Part shown: positions 37,201 to 49,235 of the stretch, piece by piece
How the letters are laid out: the number at the start of each line of letters is the position of its first letter
How positions within the stretch are numbered: position 1 is the stretch's first letter
Assembly: GCF_900113065.1 (NCBI RefSeq)
Contig: NZ_FOOA01000006.1
Coordinates: 124,001-188,000, forward strand
Source of the DNA: Aureimonas phyllosphaerae
GTDB lineage: Bacteria; Pseudomonadota; Alphaproteobacteria; Rhizobiales; Rhizobiaceae
Direction: 5' to 3'
DNA: 64,000 nucleotides
Notes under the pieces: generated by a model
What the model saw: only the letters and a program-made list of their open reading frames with translations
Told to the model about the DNA's origin: nothing
Database searches by the model: none
Program-made: the position numbers and the translations under genes

Positions 37201-38037
37201 ATGCAACATCCAACGGCGCTCGTCGCCGCAAGCGCTCGCGCGTCCGACAGCGCGGCAGTCCGGCCGGAAGCGCTGGCCTGCGAGAATGTCAGCCGCTGGT
37301 TCGGCGGGCTTCAGGCACTGAAATCCGTGTCGATCCGTGTCGGCCAGGGCGAGATCTTCGGCCTCGTCGGGCCAAACGGCTCCGGCAAGACGACGCTCGT
37401 CAACGCCATCACCGGCTTCTATCCGCCGCAGGAAGGCTCGATCCGCCTCCACGGGGACCGGATCGAAGGCACGCGGCCGCACAAGGTCGCCCGGATGGGC
37501 GTCGCCCGCACCTTCCAGAACGTCGCCCTTTTCCGCGGCATGAGCGTTCTCGACAACATCCTGATGGGCCGGCACATCTTCATGCGCCCGTCGGCGCTGG
37601 CCGCCTTCTTCTATCCCGTCTGGGCCGAGCGCGCCGAGATCGAGAACCGCCGCAAGGTGGAGGACGTGATCGACCTCCTGCAGCTCCAGAGCGTGCGCGA
37701 CGAGCATGTCGACACCATTCCGCTGGGGCTGCAGAAGCGCGTCGAACTCGCCCGCGCGCTCGCCGCCGAGCCGCGCCTCCTGGTGCTGGACGAGCCGATG
37801 GCCGGCATGAACCAGGAGGAGAAGGAATACATGGTCCGCTTCATCCTCGACGCACGCGAGGAACTCGGCCTGACCGTGCTCCTGATCGAGCATCACCTCG
37901 ATGTGGTGACGGCGATCTGCGACCGGGTCGTCGTCCTCAACAATGGCAAGGCGATCGCCGAGGGGCCGGCGCGCGAGGCGATGAGCGACCCGGCCGTGGT
38001 CGCCGCCTATATCGGAGGGGCCGCCCATGCTGCATGA
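37201..38037 (+). CDS. Branched-chain-amino-acid-type ABC importer ATPase (LivG-like)
   Basis: 278 residues, with about 22 N-terminal residues before the ATPase domain. Walker A GLVGPNGSGKTTLVNAITG (about 59-77), Q-loop ARTFQNVALFRGM, Walker B LLVLDEPMAGMNQEE, switch LIEHHLDV. The usual LSGGQ signature is replaced by PLGLQKRVELARAL, a variant I associate with LivG relatives linked to acyl-CoA synthetase genes. The strong GGGAGGAGG ribosome site precedes the ATG, and the end overlaps the next gene by 11 bases. Pairs with the LivF-like protein at 43233. Confidence 0.9.
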   Translation: MQHPTALVAASARASDSAAVRPEALACENVSRWFGGLQALKSVSIRVGQGEIFGLVGPNGSGKTTLVNAITGFYPPQEGSIRLHGDRIEGTRPHKVARMGVARTFQNVALFRGMSVLDNILMGRHIFMRPSALAAFFYPVWAERAEIENRRKVEDVIDLLQLQSVRDEHVDTIPLGLQKRVELARALAAEPRLLVLDEPMAGMNQEEKEYMVRFILDAREELGLTVLLIEHHLDVVTAICDRVVVLNNGKAIAEGPAREAMSDPAVVAAYIGGAAHAA

Positions 38038-39994
38038 CGGGGCGACGATCGAGGCCGGCGCGCGGGCCCTCCATCCGGACTGGCGGGACGGCGACACGCT
38101 GATCGCCGCGCTCGACGAGAATGCGCGCACGCACGGGACCACCGTCGCCATCCGCGAGCGCGACCGCGGCATCTGGCAGGAATGGACGTGGGGGCAGTAT
38201 CGCGACCTCGTCCTCGAGCAGGCCGCCGGCTTCGAGGCGGCGGGCCTCAAGGCCGGCGACATCGTGCTGGTGATCGGCGACAACCGCGCGAACCTCTATG
38301 TCGCGATGCTCGCGGTGATCGCGCTGCGCGCCGTGCCCTCGCCCGCCTATTCCGAGGTCGCACCGGAGGAACTTGCCGGCCAGATCCGCCGCGAAGGCAT
38401 CCGCTTCGCCATCGCCGAGGACCAGGAACAGGTCGACAAGCTCCTGGTCGTCCGCGAAGGCGTGCCGGAGCTTGCCACGATCGCCTACGACGACCCGCGC
38501 GGCCTGAAGGGCCGCGAGCCGCCGGGCGTCGTCGCGCTGGAGGCGCTGCTGGCGAAAGGACGCGAGCGGCTGACGCGCGAGCCAGCCCTTCGCGACGATC
38601 TCCTGAAGCGCGCCGGCGTCCACGATGTCGCCGTGCTCCTCCATTCGTCCGGCACGACCGGCGCGCCGAAGGGCATTCCGTTGAAGCACGGCCATGTCCT
38701 GTCGGGCGTGCGCAACGCGGCCGCGGCCGGCTACTTCCGCGAGGGCGAGGTCCATATGGCCTATCTGCCCATGGCCTGGGTCGGCGACTTCCTGTTCTCG
38801 CTCGCCGCCGCCATCACGCTGCGCTTCGTGGTCGCCATTCCCGAGCGGCAGGAGACCGCCCAGCACGACCTGCGCGAGATCGCGCCGACCATCTACTTCT
38901 CCTCGCCCCGCGCCTGGTCGAACATGCTGACGCGCGTCCAAGTCGGCATGGAAGAGTCGACGTGGCTGAAGCGCGGCCTCTTCGAGCATTTCGTGCCCTT
39001 CGCGGTGGAGCTTGAACGCCGTCGGCTGGAGGGTCGCGAGCCTTCCGCGCTGAAGCGCCTGCGCTGGCAGATCGGCCGGCTCCTCGTCTTCGGGCCGCTT
39101 CTCGACCAGCTCGGACTGTCGCGCGTCGAGCGGCCCTATACGGCGGGCGAGGCGATCGGCGAGGACGTGTTCCTGTTCTTCCGCGCGCTCGGCCTCAACC
39201 TTCGCCAGTTCTACGGCCAGACCGAGAACTGCGCGCTCGCCGTCGCGCAAGGGGCGGGCGATCTCCAGCTCCACACGGTGGGCCGTCCCTTTCCCGGCAT
39301 CGAGGTCCGGATCGACGAGACCGGCGAGATCCTGATGCGCGGCGACAACGTCTTCGACGGCTACCACGGCGACGAGGCGGCAAGCGCCAAGGCGCTCGAC
39401 CGCGGCTGGCTGCGCACTGGCGATGCCGGCCAGGTCGAGCCCGACGGGCAGATCGTGGTGCTCGGCCGCGTGTCCGAGGTCGTTCACACGGCGTCCGGCA
39501 CCCGCTACATCCCGACCTATATCGAGAACCGGCTGAAGTTCTCGCCCTATATCCGCGACGTGTGCGTCGTCGGGCGCGGGCGGCCGTCGCTCGCCGCGAT
39601 CGTGTGCATCGACTTCGAGGCGGTCGGCCACTTCGCGCAGGAAAACGCGGTCTCCTACACGTCCTACGCCGACCTGTCGCAGAAGCCCGAAGTCTACGAT
39701 CTCGTCGAGCGCACGATCGCGACCCTCAACAAGCGCCTGCCCGACGGGCTGGCGATCACCCGCTTCGTCAACCTCCACAAGGAGTTCGATCCCGACGACG
39801 GCGAGGTGACGCGCACCCGCAAGCTGAAGCGCGACGTGATCGACGCCCACTACGCCCCGATCGTCGAGGCGCTCTATGCCGGCGCCGGCGAGATCGCCTT
39901 CGAGGCGCGCGTCGCCTACGAGACCGGCGCGGAAGGCGTCCTGAAGCGCGATCTTGCCCTCCGAACCGTGGGCGTGGGGAGGGCCGCGGCATGA
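38027..39994 (+). CDS. AMP-dependent acyl-CoA synthetase (long-chain type)
   Basis: 655 residues, adenylate-forming superfamily. ATP-binding P-loop LLHSSGTTGAPKGIPLKHGH (about 204-223), FYGQTENCALA (about 396), and RGWLRTGDAGQVEPDGQIVV (about 461). The layout resembles long-chain acyl-CoA ligases, with no signal or membrane helix. It lies between LivG- and LivH-like genes and overlaps both (11 and 4 bases), so it is part of the transporter operon; the natural reading is that the imported acid is activated to its CoA ester at the membrane. The actual acid is unknown. Confidence 0.9.
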   Translation: MLHDGATIEAGARALHPDWRDGDTLIAALDENARTHGTTVAIRERDRGIWQEWTWGQYRDLVLEQAAGFEAAGLKAGDIVLVIGDNRANLYVAMLAVIALRAVPSPAYSEVAPEELAGQIRREGIRFAIAEDQEQVDKLLVVREGVPELATIAYDDPRGLKGREPPGVVALEALLAKGRERLTREPALRDDLLKRAGVHDVAVLLHSSGTTGAPKGIPLKHGHVLSGVRNAAAAGYFREGEVHMAYLPMAWVGDFLFSLAAAITLRFVVAIPERQETAQHDLREIAPTIYFSSPRAWSNMLTRVQVGMEESTWLKRGLFEHFVPFAVELERRRLEGREPSALKRLRWQIGRLLVFGPLLDQLGLSRVERPYTAGEAIGEDVFLFFRALGLNLRQFYGQTENCALAVAQGAGDLQLHTVGRPFPGIEVRIDETGEILMRGDNVFDGYHGDEAASAKALDRGWLRTGDAGQVEPDGQIVVLGRVSEVVHTASGTRYIPTYIENRLKFSPYIRDVCVVGRGRPSLAAIVCIDFEAVGHFAQENAVSYTSYADLSQKPEVYDLVERTIATLNKRLPDGLAITRFVNLHKEFDPDDGEVTRTRKLKRDVIDAHYAPIVEALYAGAGEIAFEARVAYETGAEGVLKRDLALRTVGVGRAAA

Positions 39995-40869
39995 GCTACT
40001 TCGCGGAGCTTTTGGTCAACGGCGCGCTGACCGGCCTGATGTACTCGCTCGTCGCGCTCGGCATCGTCCTCATCTACAAGTCATCGGGCGTGCCGAACCT
40101 TGCGCAAGGCGCGGTGGTGCTGATCGGCGCCTACGTGGTCTGGCTGCTGGTGGCCGCCGGCCTGCCGCTTCTCGCCGCCGTGCCGATCGCCTGCGTGGTC
40201 ATGTTCGGCTTCGGCCTTGCCGTGGAACGCCTGCTCCTCCGGCGCATGGTCGGCCAGCCGATCATCATGGTGGTGATGCTCACCCTCGGCCTCGAGATCT
40301 TCCTGCGCGGCCTCGGGCCGGGGCTTCTCGGCGCCGCGCCGAAATCCCTCGATCTCGGCATCGACCTCTCGCCGATCATCGTCGGCGACGTCTTCATCAA
40401 CCGCGACTATCTCTACGGCGGCGTGATCGCGCTTCTCCTGATCGGCGCCTCGCTCCTCTTCTTCCGCACGCGCCTCGGCACCAAGCTGCGCGCGGTCTCG
40501 GACGACCACGTCTCGTCCTGGGCGGTCGGCATCTCGGTGGAGCGGGCGATCGGCATCTCCTGGGGGCTCGCCGCGGTCGCCGCGGTCGCGGCCGGCACGC
40601 TCTGGGGCTCGGTGCAGGGCGTCGACTGGACGCTCTCGGCGCTGCTCTTCCCGGCGGTCGCGGTCGTCATCCTCGGCGGGGTGGATTCCATCGTCGGCGT
40701 CCTCGTCGGCGGGCTTCTCGTCGGCATCCTCGGCTCGGTCGTGCCGGGCTATCTCGACAGTCTCGTCGGCGGCGGCACGCGCGACGTCGTGACCTCGCTG
40801 ATCATCCTCTTCACCATCATGGTCCGGCCCTACGGCATCTTCGGCCGCGAGGACATCGAAAGGATCTGA
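39991..40869 (+). CDS. LivH-like ABC importer permease
   Basis: 292 residues, about eight membrane helices. Family features: NGALTGLMYSLVALGIVLIY (about 10-29), NLAQGAVVLIGAY, and VWGI-type ATPase-facing region around SDDHVSSWAVGISVERAIG (about 170-188). First membrane subunit of the importer. ATGA overlap with the ligase gene. Confidence 0.92.
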   Translation: MSYFAELLVNGALTGLMYSLVALGIVLIYKSSGVPNLAQGAVVLIGAYVVWLLVAAGLPLLAAVPIACVVMFGFGLAVERLLLRRMVGQPIIMVVMLTLGLEIFLRGLGPGLLGAAPKSLDLGIDLSPIIVGDVFINRDYLYGGVIALLLIGASLLFFRTRLGTKLRAVSDDHVSSWAVGISVERAIGISWGLAAVAAVAAGTLWGSVQGVDWTLSALLFPAVAVVILGGVDSIVGVLVGGLLVGILGSVVPGYLDSLVGGGTRDVVTSLIILFTIMVRPYGIFGREDIERI

Positions 40870-40872
40870 CCG

Positions 40873-41946
40873 ATGTTCTACCGTCTCGCCGGCGTCCACC
40901 ACACGTCCTACCGCTCCGACGCCCGGCTCTGGCGCGTGCCGGCCGACCGCTATGCCCTCGCCCTCGTCCTGGCGCTCGGCGTCGCCGCGCCCCTCCTCGT
41001 GTCGCCGCTCTATCTCGGCTCCTACCTCCTGCCCTGGCTGGTCTGGAGCGCGGCGACCCTGTCGCTGACGCTTCTGATGGGCCTTGCCGGCCAGCTCCAT
41101 TTCGGCTTCGCGGCCGTCATGGCGATCGGCGCCTACACCTCGATCCACCTGACGCGCGCCGGCCTGCCGTTCGAGCTCGCGCTGATCGGTGCCGGGCTCG
41201 TCTCGGCGGTGGTTGGCTGCGTCTTCGGCGCGGCGGCGCTCCGGGTGAAGGGGCTCTACCTCGTGATGGCGACGCTCGCCATGCAGTATCTCGTGGACTG
41301 GGTGATCATCAACGTGCCGGCGATCTCCGGCGGCGCGCAGGCGACGCTCCAGACCCCGCGCGTCTCGCTTCTCTTCCTGCCGCTCGACGGGCCGTGGGCG
41401 CGCTACTGGGCGGCGCTCGCCTGGGCGGTGGTGGCCGCGCTCTTCCTCCTCAACGTCAAGCGCACGGCCTTCGGGCGCGCGCTCATTGCCATCCGCGAGA
41501 AGGACTTCGCGGCGGCCGTGATCGGCGTTGATCCGTTCCGCACCAAGCTCGTCGCCTTCTTCACCTCGTCCTTCATGGGCGGCGTGTCGGGCGCGGTGCT
41601 CGCCTTCTGCTACTACCGGGCGGTCACGCCCGAGCAGTTCACCTTCAACGTCTCGATCCAGCTCGTCGCCATGGTGCTGGTCGGCGGCCTCGGCTCGGTG
41701 ATCGGCGCGTTCCTCGGCGCGGGCTTCGTGCTTCTCGCCCCGATCGTCCTCACCAATCTCGTGATCGCCCTGTCGTCGGCCGGCTGGCTGTCGGTCTCGA
41801 CCAATCTTCTCTCGCACATCCCGATGATGGCCTACGGCGCGCTGATCGTCGCCTTCCTGCTCCTGGAGCCGCTCGGGATGGCTAAGATTTACGACAACAT
41901 CCGCAACACCTTCCTCGTCTGGCCCTTCCGCCACGCGAGGCGCTGA
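40873..41946 (+). CDS. LivM-like ABC importer permease
   Basis: 357 residues with about nine to ten helices; contains the GLAGQLHFGFAAVMAIGAYT stretch (about 73-92) typical of LivM and the ATPase-docking loop AIREKDFAAAVIGVDPFRTK (about 206-225). Starts four bases after livH-like stop. Partner of the LivH-like permease. Confidence 0.92.
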   Translation: MFYRLAGVHHTSYRSDARLWRVPADRYALALVLALGVAAPLLVSPLYLGSYLLPWLVWSAATLSLTLLMGLAGQLHFGFAAVMAIGAYTSIHLTRAGLPFELALIGAGLVSAVVGCVFGAAALRVKGLYLVMATLAMQYLVDWVIINVPAISGGAQATLQTPRVSLLFLPLDGPWARYWAALAWAVVAALFLLNVKRTAFGRALIAIREKDFAAAVIGVDPFRTKLVAFFTSSFMGGVSGAVLAFCYYRAVTPEQFTFNVSIQLVAMVLVGGLGSVIGAFLGAGFVLLAPIVLTNLVIALSSAGWLSVSTNLLSHIPMMAYGALIVAFLLLEPLGMAKIYDNIRNTFLVWPFRHARR

Positions 41947-41983
41947 CCGCCGAAAACCCAAGAAACAACCGGAGGAGACCCAC

Positions 41984-43228
41984 ATGAAACGCAGTCTCGC
42001 ATCGATCCTGGGAGGGCTCGCCCTCGCGGCCGGTCTCTCCGGCGCGGCGCTCGCGCAGGAGACGATCAAGTTCGCGATGCCCCAGGATTTCACGGCGGTC
42101 TACACGTTCGTGACCGGCGAATACAATCAGGGCCAGCGCGACTATCTCAGCCTCGTCAACGCCGAGGGCGGCATCGACGGCCGCAAGTTCGAGGCGCTGG
42201 TTTCCGACACCGGCAACCAGCCGCAGCGCGGTATCGAGGCCTACAACCGGGCCCGCGACCAGGGCGCGATCCTCTTCGACTTCCTGTCGACGCCCGTCTC
42301 GCGCGCCCTCGTGCCGCAGGCGCTGCAGGACAAGGTGGTGATGATCACGCCGGTGCACGGGCGCGGCGACGCCTCGGACGGCGAGACCTTCCCCTACATC
42401 TTCCCGATGATGGCGACCTACTGGAGCCAGGCGACCGTTCTTGCCGACTGGATCGAGACGAAGGGCGGCGGGCTCGCCGGCAAGAAGATCGCCCTCGTTC
42501 ACATCGACAGCCCGTTCGGGCGCGAGCCGATCAACGTCCTGAAGGACCTCGCCGCCGAGAAGGGCTTCGAGGTCTCGACCTTCGCCTATGCGAGCCCCGG
42601 CAACGAGCAGGGCTCGACCTGGACCGAGGTGCGCCGCTACCGACCCGACTACGCGCTGATCTGGGGCGCGGGCGGCGGTCAGGCCGTGTCGGTGCGCGAG
42701 GCCATCCGCAACGGCATCGCAGCCGACAAGATCCTGTCCGTCGTCTGGCTGACCGAGACCGACGCGCGCACCGTCGGGCCCGACGTCATGAAGGGCGTCA
42801 AGCGCTTCGAGGCGGTGGCGCCGGGCCGCGACCATCCGATCATCCAGCGCATCGAGGAGAAGGTCGTCAAACCCGGCCAGGGCGCCGGCGATGCTGGGCT
42901 CGTCGGCTCGTCGCTCTACAATCTCGGCGTCGCGACCATGGCGGTCGCGGTGGAAGCCGCGCGCCTTGGTCTTGCCGACGGCGCGGGCGGCGAGCTGACC
43001 GGCGAGCGCCTCAAGGCGGGCTTCGAGAAGATCGCCAACTTCAACGCCGAAGGGCTGATGCCGCCGATCACCATCACCGCCAAGGACCACCAGGGCGGTG
43101 GCTTCGGCCGCGTGTCGGAATGGAACGGCGAGGCCTGGGTGCCGGTCACCGACTGGGGCGCGCATTACGGCGAGGTCGTCCAGAAGGAGATCGACGCCGG
43201 CGCCAAGGGCTTCCGCGAGGGACGCTGA
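41984..43228 (+). CDS. Periplasmic binding protein of the Liv-type importer
   Basis: 414 residues with a clear signal peptide (MKRSLASILGG ... GAALAQ, cleavage about 25) and a type I periplasmic-binding fold of the leucine/amide/urea family (YNQGQRDYLSLVNAEGGIDG about 47-66; GRGDASDGETFPYIFPMM). A strong GGAGGAG ribosome site precedes ATG 41984, fitting the high expression needed for a receptor. Many relatives bind aromatic or aliphatic acids rather than amino acids, which agrees with the ligase genes in this operon. Confidence 0.9.
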   Translation: MKRSLASILGGLALAAGLSGAALAQETIKFAMPQDFTAVYTFVTGEYNQGQRDYLSLVNAEGGIDGRKFEALVSDTGNQPQRGIEAYNRARDQGAILFDFLSTPVSRALVPQALQDKVVMITPVHGRGDASDGETFPYIFPMMATYWSQATVLADWIETKGGGLAGKKIALVHIDSPFGREPINVLKDLAAEKGFEVSTFAYASPGNEQGSTWTEVRRYRPDYALIWGAGGGQAVSVREAIRNGIAADKILSVVWLTETDARTVGPDVMKGVKRFEAVAPGRDHPIIQRIEEKVVKPGQGAGDAGLVGSSLYNLGVATMAVAVEAARLGLADGAGGELTGERLKAGFEKIANFNAEGLMPPITITAKDHQGGGFGRVSEWNGEAWVPVTDWGAHYGEVVQKEIDAGAKGFREGR

Positions 43229-43232
43229 CGCC

Positions 43233-44024
<792 letters not shown>

Positions 44025-44047
44025 CGCGGGATCGGAAGGACACTCCC

Positions 44048-45280
44048 ATGACGGTCTATGACAGGACCCTCGCCCGGCGCGAGCCGGCGGCGCGCGCGGC
44101 TGCGCAGTTCGCGACCCTGCGCACGCTCCTCGGCCAGGCGCTCGACACGGCGCCCGGCTGGCAGGCGCATCTCGGCGCCCTCGACCCCGCGACCGTCACC
44201 TCGCGCGAGGCGCTCGCCCGCCTACCGGTGCTGCGCAAGTCCGACCTGCCGCGTCTCCAGGACGAGCGGCCGCCCTTCGGCGGGCTGGCGCTCAAGGCAC
44301 CCGGCGCACTCGCGCGTCTCTTCGTCTCGCCGGGGCCGATCCTCGACCCGGAGGGCTTCGGCGCGGACTGGTGGGGCGCGGCGCGCGCGCTCGACGCCCT
44401 CGGCCTCGAGCCGGGCGACGTCCTGCACAACAGCTTTTCCTATCACCTGACCCCGGCCGGCGCGATGTTCGAGAGCGGCGCCCATGCGCTCGGCTGCGCC
44501 GTGATCCCGGCCGGCACCGCGGGCTCGGAGGCGCAGGTCGACGCCCTCGCGCGATACGGGGCACGGGCCTATGTCGGCACGCCGGACTTCCTGAAGGTCC
44601 TCCTCGACAAGGCGACTGAGCTCGGGCGCGACGTGTCCTCGCTCCGGCTGGCGCTCGTCTCCGGCGCGGCGCTGCCGGCGTCCCTGAAGCGCGAGCTGGA
44701 GGGGCGCGGGCTCCGGCTCGCCCAAGCCTACGGCACCGCCGATCTCGGCATCATCGCCTTCGAGACGGGCGCGGCCGATGACGGCATGGCGGTCAGCGAA
44801 GAGGCGATCGTCGAGATCGTCGCGCCCGGCACGGGCGACCCGGTGCCGGACGGCGAGATCGGCGAGCTCGTCGTCACCCGCCTCAACGCCGACTATCCGC
44901 TCTTCCGCTTCGCGACCGGCGACCTCTCGGCGATCCACACCGGCACCCCGGCCGGCGACGACACCGCGCCGCGGATCCGCGGCTGGATGGGCCGCGCCGA
45001 CCAGACCACCAAGGTGCGCGGCATGTTCGTGCGGCCTGAGCAGGTGGCGACGGTCGGCAAGCGCCACCCCGAGGTCGGGCATCTCCGGCTCGTGGTCACG
45101 CGCGAGGGCGAGCGCGACGTGATGACCCTCCACGCGGAAGGGCGGGACGAGGCGGTGGCCGCGGCCCTCGCCGAAACGCTCGCGAGCGTCACCAAGCTGC
45201 GCGGCACCGCGCGGGTCGTGGCGCCCGGCTCCCTGCCGCGCGACGGCAAGGTGATCGCCGACGAGCGGCGCTACGACTGA
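44048..45280 (+). CDS. Phenylacetate-CoA ligase-like adenylate-forming protein
   Basis: 410 residues, PaaK-like in overall layout: LPVLRKSDLPRLQDERPPFG (about 58-77), SFSYHLTPAGAMFESGAHAL (about 130-149), AYGTADLGIIAFE (about 228), GDLSAIHTG and the C-terminal GWMGRADQTTKVRGMFVRP. The ATP-binding P-loop normally reading SSGTTGKPT is replaced by VSPGPILDPEG (about 98-108), so catalysis may differ or need checking. Last gene of the importer operon; with the other ligase it gives two CoA-activating proteins in one transport operon. Convergent with the thioesterase gene. Confidence 0.85.
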   Translation: MTVYDRTLARREPAARAAAQFATLRTLLGQALDTAPGWQAHLGALDPATVTSREALARLPVLRKSDLPRLQDERPPFGGLALKAPGALARLFVSPGPILDPEGFGADWWGAARALDALGLEPGDVLHNSFSYHLTPAGAMFESGAHALGCAVIPAGTAGSEAQVDALARYGARAYVGTPDFLKVLLDKATELGRDVSSLRLALVSGAALPASLKRELEGRGLRLAQAYGTADLGIIAFETGAADDGMAVSEEAIVEIVAPGTGDPVPDGEIGELVVTRLNADYPLFRFATGDLSAIHTGTPAGDDTAPRIRGWMGRADQTTKVRGMFVRPEQVATVGKRHPEVGHLRLVVTREGERDVMTLHAEGRDEAVAAALAETLASVTKLRGTARVVAPGSLPRDGKVIADERRYD

Positions 45281-45288
45281 ATTAAGCC

Positions 45289-46080
45289 TCAGCGCGGGCG
45301 CACCGTCAGGCTCTGCGACACGGAGCCGAGCGGCCCCTGCGCATCGTGCAGGATCGAGTGGGTGAGGCCGATGCCGACTGAACCGAAGCTCACCGCCGTG
45401 TCGAAGCCGAGCCATTCGCCGACGGGCTCGCGCAGGAGATGGACCGTCAGGTCGACATTGGGGAAGAGGGCGGTTTCCGGGCCGCAGCGCGGGGTGATCC
45501 CGTTCGCGAAGTCGACGAGCCCCAACGTGCGCGCCGTTGGGCCGACAACCTCGCCGCCGATCAGCGCGACGTCGGTGTTGAGCCACCCCCGGGCGCGACC
45601 CTGGCCCAACTGCTCTCGCCGCCCGTCCAGCGTGCGCACGCAGGCCCCCGCCCAGACGCCGTCGAACGTGTGTTCGCTCAACGTCTCGCGCGCAGGGATC
45701 GGGTCGAGCGCCGTACCGGCGATCGCGCTGGTGTCGTAGGCCTTCAGCGCCCAGGCCCGCGCGAGGACGCAAGCGCGCCCGTCGTAGAGGAGCTTGGCTT
45801 CCACGAGCTCGATCGTCCGGCCCGGCCGGATGACCGCGGTCTCGATGCTGACGACGCCGATCGGGATGACGCCGAGGATGTCGTAGGACAGGCGCGACAG
45901 GACCAGCGGATCGTCGCCGCGGCGCGCACGCATGTCCGCCTCGATCGCGTGGCCGATCAGCCCGAGCGCCGGTGCGATGTGCTGCTCGGCCGGGTTCCAG
46001 GCGCCCTCGGTAAGGTGGGTCGCGCGAAAGGCGTGGTCGCCCTCGCGCCGGAAGAAGCAGGCGGGCTCGTCGGGCGTCAT
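45289..46080 (-). CDS. Acyl-CoA thioesterase-like protein (double hotdog)
   Basis: 263 residues with the pattern of double-hotdog thioesterases: FRATHLTEGAWNPAEQHIAP near 18, SRLSYDILGVIP (about 67), VSIETAVIRPGRTIELVEAKL (about 76-96), and a C-terminal half ending with VSFGSVGIGLTHSILHDAQG. It likely hydrolyses an acyl-CoA. Last gene of the operon that begins with ivd; its ATG overlaps the stop of the CitE-like gene by four bases. Confidence 0.75.
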   Translation of the reverse strand: MTPDEPACFFRREGDHAFRATHLTEGAWNPAEQHIAPALGLIGHAIEADMRARRGDDPLVLSRLSYDILGVIPIGVVSIETAVIRPGRTIELVEAKLLYDGRACVLARAWALKAYDTSAIAGTALDPIPARETLSEHTFDGVWAGACVRTLDGRREQLGQGRARGWLNTDVALIGGEVVGPTARTLGLVDFANGITPRCGPETALFPNVDLTVHLLREPVGEWLGFDTAVSFGSVGIGLTHSILHDAQGPLGSVSQSLTVRPR

Positions 46081-46928
46081 GCGGTGTCCCCAGCGCGGTC
46101 GAGAAGCTTGCGGGCTTGGGCGAGGTGCGGCGCGTCGACCATCCGCCCGTCCACCTGGAGCGCCCCGGCGTCGGGCGCGGCGGCGAAGGCCTCGACGATG
46201 CGCCGGGCGGCGGCGACGGCATCCGCGCTCGGGGTGAAGGCGGCGTTGATCACCGGGACCTGGGCCGGATGGATCGCCATCATGCCGGTGAACCCGTCGC
46301 GCGCGGCCCGCCGCGCAAAGGCGTCAAGCCCGGCCTCGTCCTTGAAGGCCGGATAGACCGTCTCGATCGCCGCGGTGCCGGCCGCATGAGCGGCAAACAG
46401 CGTCAGCGAGCGCGCGATCTCGTAAGGGGGCGTGAAGCGGCCGTCGGCCTCGCGGGACGTGCTGGCCCCGATCGCCGCCGGCAGATCCTCCGCGCCCCAG
46501 GTGAGCCCCGCGAGGCGATCCCGCACCTCGCCGTAGCTGCCGAGGCCGAAGATCGCGGCGGGCGTTTCGGTGGCGATCGGCAGGATCGGCGCAACGATGC
46601 GGTGCTCGGCCAAGCGCTCGGCGCAGGCGAGGACGCTTCGCCCCCCTTCCGCCTTCGGCAGCACCACGGCATCGGGGGCGAGGCTTGCCAGCGCCGCGAT
46701 GTCGGCGTCGAAGAGCGGCGTGCCCAGCGGATTGACGCGCACGAAAAGGCGCGGCCGCCCGCGCGGGGACCGCAGGCGTTCGGCCACCGCCCGGCGCGCG
46801 GCGTCCTTGGCGCTTTGGGCCACGGCGTCCTCGAGGTCGAGGATCAGCGCATCGGCGCCGCTCGCTTCGGCCTTGGCGAAGCGCTCCGGCCGGTCGCCCG
46901 GCACGAAGAGGAGCGAGCGCAGGCTCAT
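46077..46928 (-). CDS. CitE-like beta-hydroxyacyl-CoA lyase (HpcH/HpaI family)
   Basis: 283 residues. CitE-family hallmarks: RSLLFVPGDRPERFAKAEAS near the N-terminus, ADALILDLEDAVA (metal-binding Glu/Asp), RLFVRVNPLGTPLF (about 58-71), VVLPKAEGG, IATETPAAIFGLGSYG (Glu metal ligand) and GMMAIHPAQVPVINAAF. Stand-alone CitE-like enzymes cleave malyl-, citramalyl- or HMG-type CoA esters. Lying after MaoC and methylcrotonyl-CoA carboxylase, it may take the place of HMG-CoA lyase in leucine breakdown (inference). Start ATG 46928 overlaps maoC by four bases. Confidence 0.88.
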   Translation of the reverse strand: MSLRSLLFVPGDRPERFAKAEASGADALILDLEDAVAQSAKDAARRAVAERLRSPRGRPRLFVRVNPLGTPLFDADIAALASLAPDAVVLPKAEGGRSVLACAERLAEHRIVAPILPIATETPAAIFGLGSYGEVRDRLAGLTWGAEDLPAAIGASTSREADGRFTPPYEIARSLTLFAAHAAGTAAIETVYPAFKDEAGLDAFARRAARDGFTGMMAIHPAQVPVINAAFTPSADAVAAARRIVEAFAAAPDAGALQVDGRMVDAPHLAQARKLLDRAGDTA

Positions 46929-47379
46929 GGCGCGGCCTTCCGCTTCACCAGCGCGGTGCGCAGGCATTCGCAGACGATCTCGTTCCGCTGGTTCAGCATG
47001 CGGTGCGCGAAGGTGACGATGCCGGCTTCGGGGCGCGATCGGCTCTCTTTCAGTGCATGGACCTCGGTCTCGGCCCGCAGCGTATCTCCGATGAAGACGG
47101 GTCTGGGCATCGCCAGCTTGTCGTAGCCAAGATTGGCAACGAGCGTGCCCAGCGTCGTGTCTCCGACGGACAGGCCGACCATCAGCGCGAACGTATAGGT
47201 CCCGTTGACGAGGATCTGCCCGAACTCGCTCGCGCGCGCGGCCTCCGCGTCGAGATGCAGCGGCTGCGGGTTGTGGGTCATCACCGTGAACAGGAGATTG
47301 TCGGTTTCCGTCACCGTGCGGCGGATCTCGTGGGCGATCCGGTCGCCGACGGTCCAGTCGTCGAATGGGCGTCCGGCCA

Positions 47380-47380
<1 letters not shown>
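46925..47380 (-). CDS. MaoC-family enoyl-CoA hydratase
   Basis: 151 residues, single hotdog fold with the MaoC hydratase motif (VTETDNLLFTVMTHNPQPLH about 23-42, catalytic Asp/His) and GTYTFALMVGLSVGD. Such enzymes hydrate 2-enoyl-CoA. In this operon, with carboxylase upstream and CitE-like lyase downstream, it is placed to hydrate 3-methylglutaconyl-CoA to HMG-CoA (inference). Its ATG shares one base with the mccA stop (TGATG). Confidence 0.88.
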
Positions 47381-49233
<1,853 letters not shown>

Positions 49234-49235
49234 CG

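Noticed and set aside
40081-42093. A 670-codon minus-strand frame across the Liv-type permeases
   Set aside because: Acidic, His/Asp/Glu-rich antisense shadow of membrane-protein codons; no motif.
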